Part shown: piece by piece, positions 1-8,423 of the stretch
Position numbering within the stretch: the first letter of the stretch is position 1
Layout of the letters: the number at the start of each line of letters is the position of its first letter
Source: Entomomonas sp945283395
Lineage (GTDB): Bacteria; Pseudomonadota; Gammaproteobacteria; Pseudomonadales; Pseudomonadaceae
NCBI GenBank assembly: GCA_946480835.1
Contig: CAMLLC010000019.1
Span: 1 to 33,705 of the forward strand
Direction: 5' to 3'
DNA length: 33,705 bases
Program-made: the position numbers and the translations under genes
Notes under the pieces: generated by a model
The model's input: only the letters and a program-made list of their open reading frames with translations
Told to the model about the DNA's origin: nothing
Database searches by the model: none

Positions 1-51
1 CTCTTAAATTAAAAAATCCTTTGCTTTACGAGGGCGTTTCATTATACAGAT

Positions 52-945
52 CTATCCCTTGCTGTCAAGTTTAGCAGTTTTTATTTTATAGCTTTTTCTT
101 AATTTGATTAAGTATTGAACAGGTCCAGATGCACTATAAGTGAAGAATAGAAGTAGTAAAACATAAGAAGGTGCCGTGCCTATAATAGCGAAGCCAAGAA
201 CAACTACAAGTATAACTATAAAAGGTACTCTTCTTTTAAAATCTAAGTTTTTAAAGCTATAGTATTTAATGTTACTGACCATTAAGCAACCTGATGCCAA
301 TACCAGAATAAGCATTATCAATATAACTTTATCGCCTGCGACATCTAAATTATTAAATGTCCACACGCTACTAGCTACCATAGCAGCAGCAGAAGGACTA
401 GCAAGTCCTATAAAATATTTTTTATCGACAGAACCTATTTGTACATTAAAACGGGCTAGCCTTAACGCTGCACAGGCCACGTAGATAAAGGCAACCATCC
501 AGCCTATTTTTCCTGCGCCCGCTAGTGACCATTGAAATGCAAGTAATGCCGGAGCGAGACCAAAGGCTATCATATCAGATAATGAATCATATTCTGCACC
601 AAAAGGACTTTGGCTATTAGTGAATCTAGCCACTCGACCATCTAATCCATCCATAATCATAGCAACGAAAATGGCAATAGCTGAATATATGAAATATCCT
701 TTAGCAGCGTCCATACCTTCTTCCGCCAACACAGCGGGTGCATGCATGGCACTAACGATAGAGTAAAAGCCTGCGAATAAGGCAGCTGTAGTGAATAAAT
801 TTGGTAGCAAATAGACACCTTTATGAGCAACTTTTTGCCCCTTTTCATCTGCCTCTTCTTCTATATACTCATCTATAGGTATAGCCATTTTTTCTTCTGG
901 TTGGTCTATGGTTTGATCTTTTTCATCTTTTAGATGATCGTTCAT
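52..945 (-). CDS. pssA: CDP-diacylglycerol--serine O-phosphatidyltransferase
   Basis: This integral membrane enzyme joins CDP-diacylglycerol and L-serine to make phosphatidylserine, the precursor of phosphatidylethanolamine. The CDP-alcohol phosphotransferase signature is visible as DGLDGRVAR, then G, D and D at the usual spacing (FGAEYDSLSD). Around it lie several hydrophobic segments, with an acidic, soluble N-terminal extension of about 45 residues. An upstream in-frame ATG at 969 would add eight residues but has no ribosome binding site. The ATG at 945 has AAGG eight bases ahead, so I prefer it (297 aa). In Pseudomonas this gene directly follows ilvC; here about 2 kb of AT-rich sequence and a broken gene separate them. 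The identification is firm; only the start is a choice. Confidence 0.95.
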   Translation of the reverse strand: MNDHLKDEKDQTIDQPEEKMAIPIDEYIEEEADEKGQKVAHKGVYLLPNLFTTAALFAGFYSIVSAMHAPAVLAEEGMDAAKGYFIYSAIAIFVAMIMDGLDGRVARFTNSQSPFGAEYDSLSDMIAFGLAPALLAFQWSLAGAGKIGWMVAFIYVACAALRLARFNVQIGSVDKKYFIGLASPSAAAMVASSVWTFNNLDVAGDKVILIMLILVLASGCLMVSNIKYYSFKNLDFKRRVPFIVILVVVLGFAIIGTAPSYVLLLLFFTYSASGPVQYLIKLRKSYKIKTAKLDSKG

Positions 946-1103
946 ATTATAAGCCTTAATAATATTCATTATAGCTTTTAATTATAATGAATTTATGTTG
1001 ATAGATACACTTCTAATTAAGTGCTAGTTCATGGAAAAATATAATAAACTCATTCATTATCCAATATGCGTTTAATTATAGCAGTGTTTTTATTGAATCA
1101 AAA

Positions 1104-2383
1104 TTATGGCCAATAATCACTAAGTAAAATACTAATAAATTTAGTATTTTCTTTTTTATTTTTATCGATTATTTTTATAGAAATTTGCCCTTGGTATTTT
1201 TCATCCTTTAATAGTATATTAGGTATGTTAATCGAACCGAAAAATCTATCTTCAATTTTATAAATAATTAATGGTTTACTCATTGAAAAAAGCTCAGATG
1301 ATGTAGTAGGTAATGTCAATGATACCAAGTAAGCTGGTTGATGCTCTGTATTTGATTGTAGCTGTTTTATAAATTCAACGATAACTGTTGTTTGTATTGA
1401 AGCTTGTTGGATGAATATTTTTTTAATATATAGTTTACTAATATTAGATAATTGATAGTTTTTGAAGCTTTTCTGCCCATTTAATAAAGCAATGTAATTA
1501 AATTCAACATTATCAAGAATAATTCTTGGCACTTTAAAATACTGAGCCATAAAACCTTCAGATCGTAATTCATTGAATAAACAGGGAAGATCACCCTTCC
1601 TTAATGTGAAAGATCTCTCATAGCTTGGTATATGAATAATTTTTTCGTTTTTCCCTTGTTTTATTAGCGCAATACGTAATTTTTCTTGTTTATATAGATA
1701 ATTATATGCATTAACTACATAATAATATGAAATACAAAAAAATATCATATATAGAGTGAATAATATTTTTTGTGAATTTGTTATTCTGAATTGGGTTAAA
1801 GTAATTTCTTTGAGTAAGAAAGATAATATGACCCATAAAAAAAGACACCCGTAATATAGGTTCTAGGCTTATCACTACCAGGAGAAATGGATAAAACAAA
1901 AAGAGCAAGGATAAAAGCACTGGTCAAAATGCTTATTATCCACCATTCTTCTTTATTAATGGTACGCCAGCAATAAGATAAGAACAGCAAAATAATTAAG
2001 TAGATAATACCATAGCTACGCGCAATGTTAAGCAAAACATAAGGAAAAGAGTCACCAAGCTTCTGCCAAATATTATAGTGATTAATGCCTGCCTTTACTG
2101 CTCTTTCAAAATTACCAGGTGCTAATAGTAAAATGCTGCTGCCTATTATTGCAAAAGTTAAACATAACATTAACAATTTTGTATTGGGGTATCTATTTAT
2201 AAAAGATAATAAGATGAAACAAGCGGTTAAATAAATAACCATCAAGGAAGTAGCTTCATTTGATAGGCCACCAAGAAAAGCCAGCACGCCTAATCCTGAT
2301 GTCTTGGTATTAAGAAATAAGGCAAAAGAATTAGTAAAAAGATAATAATTAAATTCGTAATTAATAACAGTTGGGTATTTTCT
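1104..2383 (-). pseudogene. Decayed DUF6056-like polytopic membrane protein
   Basis: Remnant of a membrane protein of the DUF6056 type, a family often found near surface-polysaccharide genes. The reading frame is open from 2383 but has no start codon: a TAA lies just upstream and the N-terminal part is missing. Typical motifs survive, namely GLSNEATS and LLAPGNFERA, between hydrophobic helices. At a run of seven T (positions 1837-1843, minus strand) the frame ends early. Adding one T carries it into the next frame, where it continues as hydrophobic sequence (FLWVILSFLLKEI) and then as a soluble C-terminal domain down to 1104. The repaired frame would be about 426 residues. Family assignment is from motif memory and is moderate; the broken state is seen directly. 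It sits between ilvC and pssA, which are normally adjacent, so it was probably inserted and then decayed. Confidence 0.6.
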
Positions 2384-2397
2384 TTAATAAGTTTCAT

Positions 2398-2932
2398 ATA
2401 ATTTGAAAAGATTTTAATTTACACCAAAAGTGTTTTTATTAACCTATGTAAGCTTGAATGTCGATGAACTTCTATCATGAGATAGTTAATTATAGTGCTA
2501 AAAGTACATATAAATAAAAGTTTATCATTTTGATATTTACTTTATAAAAATTGTTGATAATAAAAACAATTATTTTTATATTAAGTTAAGAGTTTTTCGG
2601 CATAGTAGAATTTTCTAGGAAATACTTCTGTTTGCTTTATCTCTATTGCTCAAATAATCATTAATTCAATATATTCAATTAATTTAGTTTGTTTAGTAAA
2701 CAATATATTAGAAGCTCCCTTTCAAATAATCTAAAAATACTTTTATTTTTGCTTATCGGCATATTAATTAAGTTGATTAGAGATAGGTTATATTACAATT
2801 TTTGAAAAGCCCTTATGTATAACAGAAATGTTGTAAGAAAATCTATAATGTTTTTGCCAATCTCAAAATATGAAGACGCTAGCGTTTTCAATTAGTTCAT
2901 AAAAGTTGTAGTCAGTTAAACTCATTTTAGAT
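2398..2932. other. AT-rich stretch without a gene
   Basis: About 530 bases of very AT-rich DNA lie between the decayed DUF6056-like gene and the ilvC terminator. I see no open frame of useful length and no RNA gene. A short inverted repeat (GAAGACG, CTAG, CGTTTTC) at 2872-2889 has no U-tract. It may be the eroded 5' part of the neighbouring pseudogene or the flank of an old insertion. Confidence 0.5.
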
Positions 2933-2958
2933 AAAAAACGCGACCAATGTCGCGTTTT
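2933..2958 (-). terminator. Intrinsic terminator of the ilv operon
   Basis: A ten-base stem (AAAACGCGAC with GTCGCGTTTT, at 2935-2944 and 2949-2958) closes a four-base loop. On the minus strand it is followed by a run of six T. It lies 22 bases past the ilvC stop codon, as expected for a rho-independent terminator ending the ilvI-ilvH-ilvC transcript. Confidence 0.9.
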
Positions 2959-2980
2959 ATAATGCTAAGTAATAGCAACA

Positions 2981-3997
2981 CTAGTTTTTAGCTTTATCAA
3001 CTATTTTATTAGCAGCAATCCAAGGCATCATAGCCCGTAATTTCTCACCCACTTGCTCTATCTGATGAGCTGCATTAAGTCGGCGGTATGCAGTAAGAGC
3101 TGGATAATTAGCTGCGCCTTCAGCAATGAATTTCTGAGCATATTCACCAGTTTGAATATCTTTTAGAACTTGCCGCATTGCCTTACGAGACTCTTCATTA
3201 ACAACCCGTGGACCAGAAATATATTCACCGTACTCGGCATTGTTAGAGATTGAGTAATTCATATTAGCCACGCCACCTTCATGCATGAGGTCTACAATTA
3301 ATTTTAGTTCATGCAAACATTCAAAGTAAGCCATTTCAGGAGCATAGCCAGCTTCCACAAGAGTTTCGAAGCCCATTTTGACTAGTTCAACACATCCGCC
3401 ACAAAGTACAGCTTGTTCACCGAATAAATCAGTTTCTGTCTCATCTTTAAAGGTAGTTTCAATAATACCTGCACGTCCACCGCCAATGGCACTAGCATAA
3501 GCTAAAGCAACATTTTTAGCTTTGCCAGTAGCATCTTGGTAAACAGCTATCAAATCTGGCGTACCACCACCTTTAACAAATTCGGAGCGGACAGTGTGAC
3601 CAGGAGCTTTTGGAGCAATCATTATTACATCTAAGTCGGCACGTGGCACTATTTGGTTATAATGAATTGCAAAACCATGGGCAAAAGCTAAAGTAGCACC
3701 TTGCTTTAAGTTAGACTCAAGTTCTTCTTTATATAATTTTCCTTGAAACTCATCAGGTGTAAGGATCATTACTACATCAGCAGCAGCTATCGCAGTAGCA
3801 ACATCTGCTACTTTAAGACCATGAGCTTCAGCTTTTTTAACAGAAGCAGAACCTTGACGTAATCCTACTACCACATCTATACCAGAATCTTTTAGATTGC
3901 AAGCATGAGCATGCCCTTGTGAGCCGAAGCCTATGATAGCTACTTTTTTGCCTTGGATAATAGAAAGATCGCAGTCTTTATCATAATAAACGCGCAT
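2981..3997 (-). CDS. ilvC: Ketol-acid reductoisomerase (NADP+), class I
   Basis: Second step of valine, leucine and isoleucine synthesis in the cytoplasm: isomerises and reduces acetolactate and acetohydroxybutyrate with NADPH and Mg2+. The N-terminal Rossmann fold shows GFGSQGHAHACNL near residue 23. The C-terminal knotted helical domain holds the metal and substrate residues (DETETDLFGEQAVLCGG, then ECLHELKLIVDL). At 338 aa it matches the short class I form. AAAGGAAA stands eight bases before the ATG. It follows ilvH by about 100 bases on the same strand and ends at a strong terminator, so it is probably the last gene of the ilv operon. Confidence 0.97.
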   Translation of the reverse strand: MRVYYDKDCDLSIIQGKKVAIIGFGSQGHAHACNLKDSGIDVVVGLRQGSASVKKAEAHGLKVADVATAIAAADVVMILTPDEFQGKLYKEELESNLKQGATLAFAHGFAIHYNQIVPRADLDVIMIAPKAPGHTVRSEFVKGGGTPDLIAVYQDATGKAKNVALAYASAIGGGRAGIIETTFKDETETDLFGEQAVLCGGCVELVKMGFETLVEAGYAPEMAYFECLHELKLIVDLMHEGGVANMNYSISNNAEYGEYISGPRVVNEESRKAMRQVLKDIQTGEYAQKFIAEGAANYPALTAYRRLNAAHQIEQVGEKLRAMMPWIAANKIVDKAKN

Positions 3998-4100
3998 AGC
4001 AATTTCCTTTAATAATGTTTCAATTAGTCATAATGACTTTTAAATGGGATATTGAGAAAGAGATTATACCTTCTTTCCCAATATTAAGTTACTTTAAATA

Positions 4101-4595
4101 CTAAATACTCAGTACTTTATCAGCCCTAGAGATACCTGTTACACCTGTTCGTACCACTTCAATAATAGTTGCCATTGCACCTATAGTTGCAATGAAATTA
4201 TCTAGCTTACTGCTGCGTCCTGACAGTTGAATAACGAAAAGATTTGGCGTTACATCTACTATTTGGCCTCTAAAAATATCAGCGGTTCGCTTTATTTCTG
4301 AGCGTTGAGAACCAGTAGCCTTTACTTTTACTAATAATAATTCACGCTCAATATGTTCACTTTCTGATAAGTTGACTAATTTAACTACTTCTATTAATTT
4401 ATTGAGATTTTTTGTAATCTGCTCAATTACTTCGGGTTGACCTTCAGTAGTAAGAGTTAGCCGTGATACTGTAGGGTCTTCGGTAGCTGCTACGGTTAAG
4501 CTTTCGATGTTGTAATTACGTTGTGAAAACAAGCCAACAACTCGGGATAAGGCGCCAGGCTCATTTTCCATAAGTAAAGAAATAATATGCCTCAT
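4101..4595 (-). CDS. ilvH: Acetolactate synthase, small regulatory subunit
   Basis: Regulatory subunit that activates the catalytic subunit and confers feedback inhibition by a branched-chain amino acid. The N-terminal ACT domain begins at residue 3 with the typical run HIISLLMENEPGALSRVVGL and NIESLTV. The second half (about residues 85-160) is the family's C-terminal domain. The 164 aa length is usual. Its ATG immediately follows the TAA of ilvI (TAAATG), with GGGAG about ten bases ahead inside ilvI, so the two subunits are likely translationally coupled in equal amounts. Confidence 0.96.
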   Translation of the reverse strand: MRHIISLLMENEPGALSRVVGLFSQRNYNIESLTVAATEDPTVSRLTLTTEGQPEVIEQITKNLNKLIEVVKLVNLSESEHIERELLLVKVKATGSQRSEIKRTADIFRGQIVDVTPNLFVIQLSGRSSKLDNFIATIGAMATIIEVVRTGVTGISRADKVLSI

Positions 4596-6320
4596 TTAAG
4601 TACGCTCCCTTTTATTAAGCCACATTTCCTGCATTGAACCATCTCGAATTTGCATAGGGTAAACATGTTCATTAGGATCTGTTTTAATATTTAAAAATAC
4701 GAGGCGATCTTTTAGGGAGAAAGTTTCTTCCATTGCCCCTTTTAAATCAGCTGCTTTTTCTACATTAATCCCTATATGTCCATAAACTTCAGCCAATTTT
4801 TGAAAGTCCGGCAAGGAAGTCATATAAGTATGTGAGTATCGGCTGTTATATTGCATATCTTGCCATTGCCTAACCATACCTAATACACCATTATTCAAAC
4901 AAATAATCTTTACCGGTAAATCATATTGTAAGCAGGTAGAGAGCTCTTGTATATTCATTTGTATACTGCCTTCACCAGTCACACAGGCTACATCTGCTGT
5001 CGGAAAATTTAGCTTAATACCCATTGCAGCAGGGAGACCAAAGCCCATAGTACCTAAACCACCTGAGTTAATCCATCTATTAGGTTTATCAAAAAGGTAA
5101 TGTTGCGCAGCAAACATTTGATGCTGCCCTACATCAGAAGCAATATAAATATCCTTGTCTTTAGTTACTTGATATAAAGTTTCTATAACATACTCAGGCT
5201 TAATAAGGGAACCATCACCCATTTCATAAGGAAAGAGCCCATTAACACGCCATTCATTAATTTGCTTCCACCAATCATCCATTGCTTTAGCATCAAAATC
5301 TCTTGATAGCTCATTAACAATAGCCACTAGTTCTGTCAAGACAGTGTCTACTGGCCCCACAATGGGAATATCGGCTTTGATGGTTTTTGAAATAGAGGCA
5401 GGATCTATATCTATATGGATAACTTTAGCATTTGGACAAAATTTCTTGATATTGTTAGTCACTCTATCGTCAAAACGCATGCCCACGGCAAATATTACAT
5501 CACTATGGTGCATTGCCATATTGGCTGCGTAGCTCCCATGCATTCCTGGCATACCGATAAATTGTGGGTCAGATCCAGGATATCCGCCTAACCCCATAAG
5601 TGTATTAGCAACTGGTAAATGTAGTTTATGTGCTAATTGAGTTAATTGCGCAGATGCATGACCTAAGATTATCCCTCCACCTGCACATATAACTGGGCGT
5701 TTAGCAGCTAATAATAATTCAACAGCTTTATGTATCTGGCCTGAATGCCCTTTTTGCACAGGGTTATAAGAACGCAATTTTATTTTTTCAGGAAATTTAT
5801 ACTCAAATTTTTCGGCTGGATTACAAGTATCTTTGGGAATATCTATAACAACCGGACCAGGACGACCAGACTCTGCAATATAGAAAGCTTTACGCATAAT
5901 CTCGGGTATTTCTGAAGCATGCCTAACCATAAAGCTATGTTTTACTACAGGTCTAGAGATACCAACCATATCAACTTCTTGAAAAGCATCAGATCCTATT
6001 AGGGAAGTAGCCACTTGACCAGAAATAACAACCATAGGAATGGAATCCATAAAAGCCGTTGCAATTCCTGTAATAGCATTAGTTGCACCAGGCCCAGAAG
6101 TTACCATTACCACACCAGCTTTACCCGTAGCCCGAGCATAGCCATCAGCCATATGAGTAGCTGCTTGCTCATGGCGAACAAGGATATGCGTCAGTTGCTT
6201 TTCTTTAAATAAGGCATCATAAAGATGCAATAACGCGCCGCCTGGATAGCCATAAACGTATTTTACCCCTTCATCGACTAAAAAACGCACTACCATTTCT
6301 GCGCCAGATAATAGTTCCAC
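4596..6320 (-). CDS. ilvI: Acetolactate synthase, large catalytic subunit
   Basis: ThDP-dependent enzyme that condenses two pyruvates, or pyruvate with 2-oxobutyrate, in the first common step of branched-chain amino acid synthesis. The N-terminal pyrimidine-binding domain contains GYPGGALLHLYDAL and the catalytic glutamate in RHEQAATHMADGYARATG. The central FAD-type domain spans roughly residues 190-340. The C-terminal pyrophosphate domain has the GEGSIQMN...NN ThDP motif near residue 440. The 574 aa length fits. Translation starts at GTG (6320), preceded by TGAGGTG at good spacing. It is the first gene of ilvI-ilvH-ilvC, with a 450-base structured leader upstream. Confidence 0.97.
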   Translation of the reverse strand: MELLSGAEMVVRFLVDEGVKYVYGYPGGALLHLYDALFKEKQLTHILVRHEQAATHMADGYARATGKAGVVMVTSGPGATNAITGIATAFMDSIPMVVISGQVATSLIGSDAFQEVDMVGISRPVVKHSFMVRHASEIPEIMRKAFYIAESGRPGPVVIDIPKDTCNPAEKFEYKFPEKIKLRSYNPVQKGHSGQIHKAVELLLAAKRPVICAGGGIILGHASAQLTQLAHKLHLPVANTLMGLGGYPGSDPQFIGMPGMHGSYAANMAMHHSDVIFAVGMRFDDRVTNNIKKFCPNAKVIHIDIDPASISKTIKADIPIVGPVDTVLTELVAIVNELSRDFDAKAMDDWWKQINEWRVNGLFPYEMGDGSLIKPEYVIETLYQVTKDKDIYIASDVGQHQMFAAQHYLFDKPNRWINSGGLGTMGFGLPAAMGIKLNFPTADVACVTGEGSIQMNIQELSTCLQYDLPVKIICLNNGVLGMVRQWQDMQYNSRYSHTYMTSLPDFQKLAEVYGHIGINVEKAADLKGAMEETFSLKDRLVFLNIKTDPNEHVYPMQIRDGSMQEMWLNKRERT

Positions 6321-6433
6321 GCTAATTCACCTCAAAATCGAAATCACTCACTTTTTTTATGAAAAACTTATCTACCAGCAGAACATGTACAATGATAATT
6401 GCCGACTACATCAGCTGCTGGTTAAATAAATAT

Positions 6434-6461
6434 AAGAAAACCCATGATAATGAGCTTTCTT
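6434..6461 (-). promoter_or_regulatory. Terminator-like hairpin in the ilvI leader (putative attenuator)
   Basis: A twelve-base stem with some G-U pairs (6434-6445 with 6450-6461) and a four-base loop lies about 115 bases ahead of the ilvI start. On the minus strand it is followed by U-rich sequence (UUCUUAUAUUUAUUU). A second hairpin, GACGC/GCGTC with a six-base loop, lies just upstream at 6501-6516. The arrangement suggests transcription attenuation, which is known for branched-chain amino acid operons. No clear leader peptide of regulatory codons is placed correctly: the short frame at 6482-6411 overlapping the hairpin is not rich in Leu, Ile or Val. The hairpin is seen; the function is inferred. 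Confidence 0.45.
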
Positions 6462-6704
6462 ACCCATAGCGAGGTAACGCATGTTGGGCAAACGTTAGTC
6501 GACGCAGGTAAGCGTCATGATCTACTGAAATAATATTTTATATAAAATATCTATCCGCGATTAGGTGTAATTGTTGTTGTTAATGGCTAATAAGTCAAGC
6601 CTTATTAAAGGTTTCCATCAAAATCAGCTATAAACTAAAATTTATAGTGTTTAAATAACAGACATAAGAGCAGAAATCACCAAAAAATACTGTTTTATTA
6701 GCAT

Positions 6705-6734
6705 ATTATAAAAGTTACCTTAATATAGCCCCAA
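6705..6734 (-). promoter_or_regulatory. Candidate promoter for ilvI
   Basis: On the minus strand a perfect TATAAT (6710-6705) follows TTGGGG (6734-6729) with an 18-base spacer. It sits just past the terminator of the upstream gene and would give a leader of roughly 380 bases. A second candidate with a better -35 (TTGACT at 6598-6593) but a weak -10 lies nearer the gene. Neither can be proved from sequence alone. Confidence 0.4.
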
Positions 6735-6736
6735 AC

Positions 6737-6765
6737 AGAAAAGCAGGCTACCTACCTGCTTTTCT
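6737..6765 (-). terminator. Intrinsic terminator after the small DUF4124 gene
   Basis: An eleven-base stem (AGAAAAGCAGG with CCTGCTTTTCT, seven-base loop) lies 18 bases past the stop of the DUF4124 gene. On the minus strand the 3' arm runs into TTTTCTGTTT. It separates that gene from the downstream ilv operon. Confidence 0.8.
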
Positions 6766-6782
6766 ATTTAAAGTCTTTATCT

Positions 6783-7232
6783 CTAAAAGTCTTGGCAATT
6801 TGTTTTAATAGATTTTTCTAAATCACTTATACGTTTATCCAATTCTTCTGGAGTCAAACGCCGTGCCTCACCATTGACATTAACCCGAACTTTCGGTTGG
6901 CTACGATATAGCGCTAAATCTTTTCTCATTCCTTCACAAGCTTTTTTTAACTGTTCATTAGTTTGCGCTGTTTTTTGTTGGGCTGCCTTATCCAAGTTAG
7001 CCTGTTTGGCTTCTTTTTCTTTTTGCTTTGCTATTGCTGCTTCTTGAGCTCTAACATCTGCGTCATTAAGCTTTGGAAGAGTAGGCATTTTAATTTTTTC
7101 CGACTTTTCATTTTGCGGCGGCTGGGAACTATAATGAACTTGTCCCTTGTCATCAACCCAACGATAAGCTTGCGCAACTACAGGCAAAGCTGTTAGCAAA
7201 GTCATTATTGCTGTTACAACAATATATTTCAT
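6783..7232 (-). CDS. Exported DUF4124 domain protein
   Basis: A small secreted or periplasmic protein of unknown function. The signal peptide is clear (MKYIVVTAIMTLLTALPVVAQA). The DUF4124 domain follows at once, with the usual YRWVDDKGQVHYSSQPP. The rest is a charged, Ala/Lys/Glu/Gln-rich segment (about residues 60-100) likely to form a coiled coil, and a C-terminal part with two cysteines. A longer frame opens at 7301, but only the ATG at 7232 places the signal sequence at the N-terminus, and it has GAAGGAAC eight bases ahead (149 aa). It is divergent from another DUF4124 protein across about 265 bases. DUF4124 is common in Pseudomonas; its ligand is not known to me. Confidence 0.85.
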   Translation of the reverse strand: MKYIVVTAIMTLLTALPVVAQAYRWVDDKGQVHYSSQPPQNEKSEKIKMPTLPKLNDADVRAQEAAIAKQKEKEAKQANLDKAAQQKTAQTNEQLKKACEGMRKDLALYRSQPKVRVNVNGEARRLTPEELDKRISDLEKSIKTNCQDF

Positions 7233-7496
7233 ATCACGTTCCTTCTTACTATATTCTTCTTTAACTATTTTACCCGAAAAAAAACTAGAATTATGGTTCA
7301 TTTACCTTTATTTTGTAACTTGTGTTATTTTATCATTAAATAAATTAATGCATTTAATTAATTACGAATATACTAATAGAAACCTTAGATTTTAGGAATG
7401 GCATATAGTAGCTTAACCAGTCATGGGATTATTATTCATAATTTTTATAAAACGCCTATTATCTAATAAACTAACTGATAAATTTGAGGTTGTTAT

Positions 7497-8423
7497 ATGA
7501 TTACTGCTTTTTTAAATAAGCAGACTTTTTCTCTAATTACTGCCACTACTGTATTATTTACTCAACATTACTATTCCTTAGCAGCCCCTATTTATAGATA
7601 TGTAGACGCTAATGGAGTGGTTACCTATACAGATAAACAACAAGCTGGAGCCACTATTGTTGAATTCAATGATGATATAGTTGAGCATATAGAAACGCAG
7701 GTAAAACTTAGTACGGTAAAACATGCAGGTGGTGAAACTTTAAAAATTCATAATGAACTTTATGCACCGGTGGAAATTCAATTAACCCTAGAAAACACTG
7801 AGAATGTAGTTGGAGCCTCTAATAAAAAATTACGTTGGGTATTACCTCCACGTAAAGAAATTCGCCTAGTCACTCTGACACCTTATGACAAAACTAAGCC
7901 TATGCGTTATTCACCAAAATTAGCTTATGCCTTAGGTGATCCTCGTACTTATCCTAAACCTTATCGCTATCCTTTACCCTGGCGAGGAGGACCATTCCAG
8001 CAAACACAAGGACCAGGTGGCAAATTTAGCCATACTGGACCTAGAGGACGCTATGCGAGGGATATAAGTATGCCAGAAGGCACCCCTATTATAGCTGCTC
8101 GCTCAGGCATTGTAGTCAAAATAGAAAATTATCAAACAGGGCGAGGTAAAAATCCGTCGGGAAATTTTGTCCGTATTTTGCATGACGATGGCACTATGGG
8201 TGTTTACTTACACTTAAAAAGAGGTTCTATCCATTTACAAGAAGGACAACGAGTTGCAATAGGACAGCAAATAGCTTTATCAGGTAACACAGGTAATAGT
8301 ACAGGACCTCACTTGCATTTTGTAATTCAACGAAATACTGGAATGTCTTTGGTGTCTATCCCTTATGAATTTGCTCAACCTGTTAATAGTAAAACTATCG
8401 TTATTAGTAAAGGTAATGGTTAG
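7497..8423 (+). CDS. Exported DUF4124 - M23 family peptidase
   Basis: A probable periplasmic peptidoglycan endopeptidase. A signal peptide (about residues 1-29) leads to a short DUF4124 segment (IYRYVDANGVVTYTD, residues 32-46), then a beta-rich linker and a LytM/M23 domain from about 170 to 285. Zinc-site residues are visible: His179 and Asp189 (HTGPRGRYARD), His239 (YLHL) and the HLH pair at 272-274. The spacing between the first His and Asp is longer than the classic HxxxD, as in other M23 proteins of this DUF4124 type, so activity is likely but not certain. GAGG lies seven to eight bases before the ATG. Its 3' end overlaps the convergent CorC-type gene by four bases. Confidence 0.9.
   Translation: MITAFLNKQTFSLITATTVLFTQHYYSLAAPIYRYVDANGVVTYTDKQQAGATIVEFNDDIVEHIETQVKLSTVKHAGGETLKIHNELYAPVEIQLTLENTENVVGASNKKLRWVLPPRKEIRLVTLTPYDKTKPMRYSPKLAYALGDPRTYPKPYRYPLPWRGGPFQQTQGPGGKFSHTGPRGRYARDISMPEGTPIIAARSGIVVKIENYQTGRGKNPSGNFVRILHDDGTMGVYLHLKRGSIHLQEGQRVAIGQQIALSGNTGNSTGPHLHFVIQRNTGMSLVSIPYEFAQPVNSKTIVISKGNG

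Noticed and set aside
1796..2287. A separate 163-codon membrane protein starting at 2287
   Set aside because: The frame is open upstream to 2383 without a start, and its end is created by the T-run frameshift; it is part of one broken gene.
2395..2397. ATG at 2397 opening a 35-codon hydrophobic peptide (MKLIKENTQLLL)
   Set aside because: It stops at once and runs in a different frame over the recognisable DUF6056-like sequence; no ribosome binding site was seen.
6651..6704. Seventeen-codon Leu/Ile/Val-rich leader peptide for the ilv operon
   Set aside because: Its ATG adjoins the best TATAAT, so a transcript from that promoter would start after it, and its AAGG is 13 bases away; it remains possible only with another promoter.
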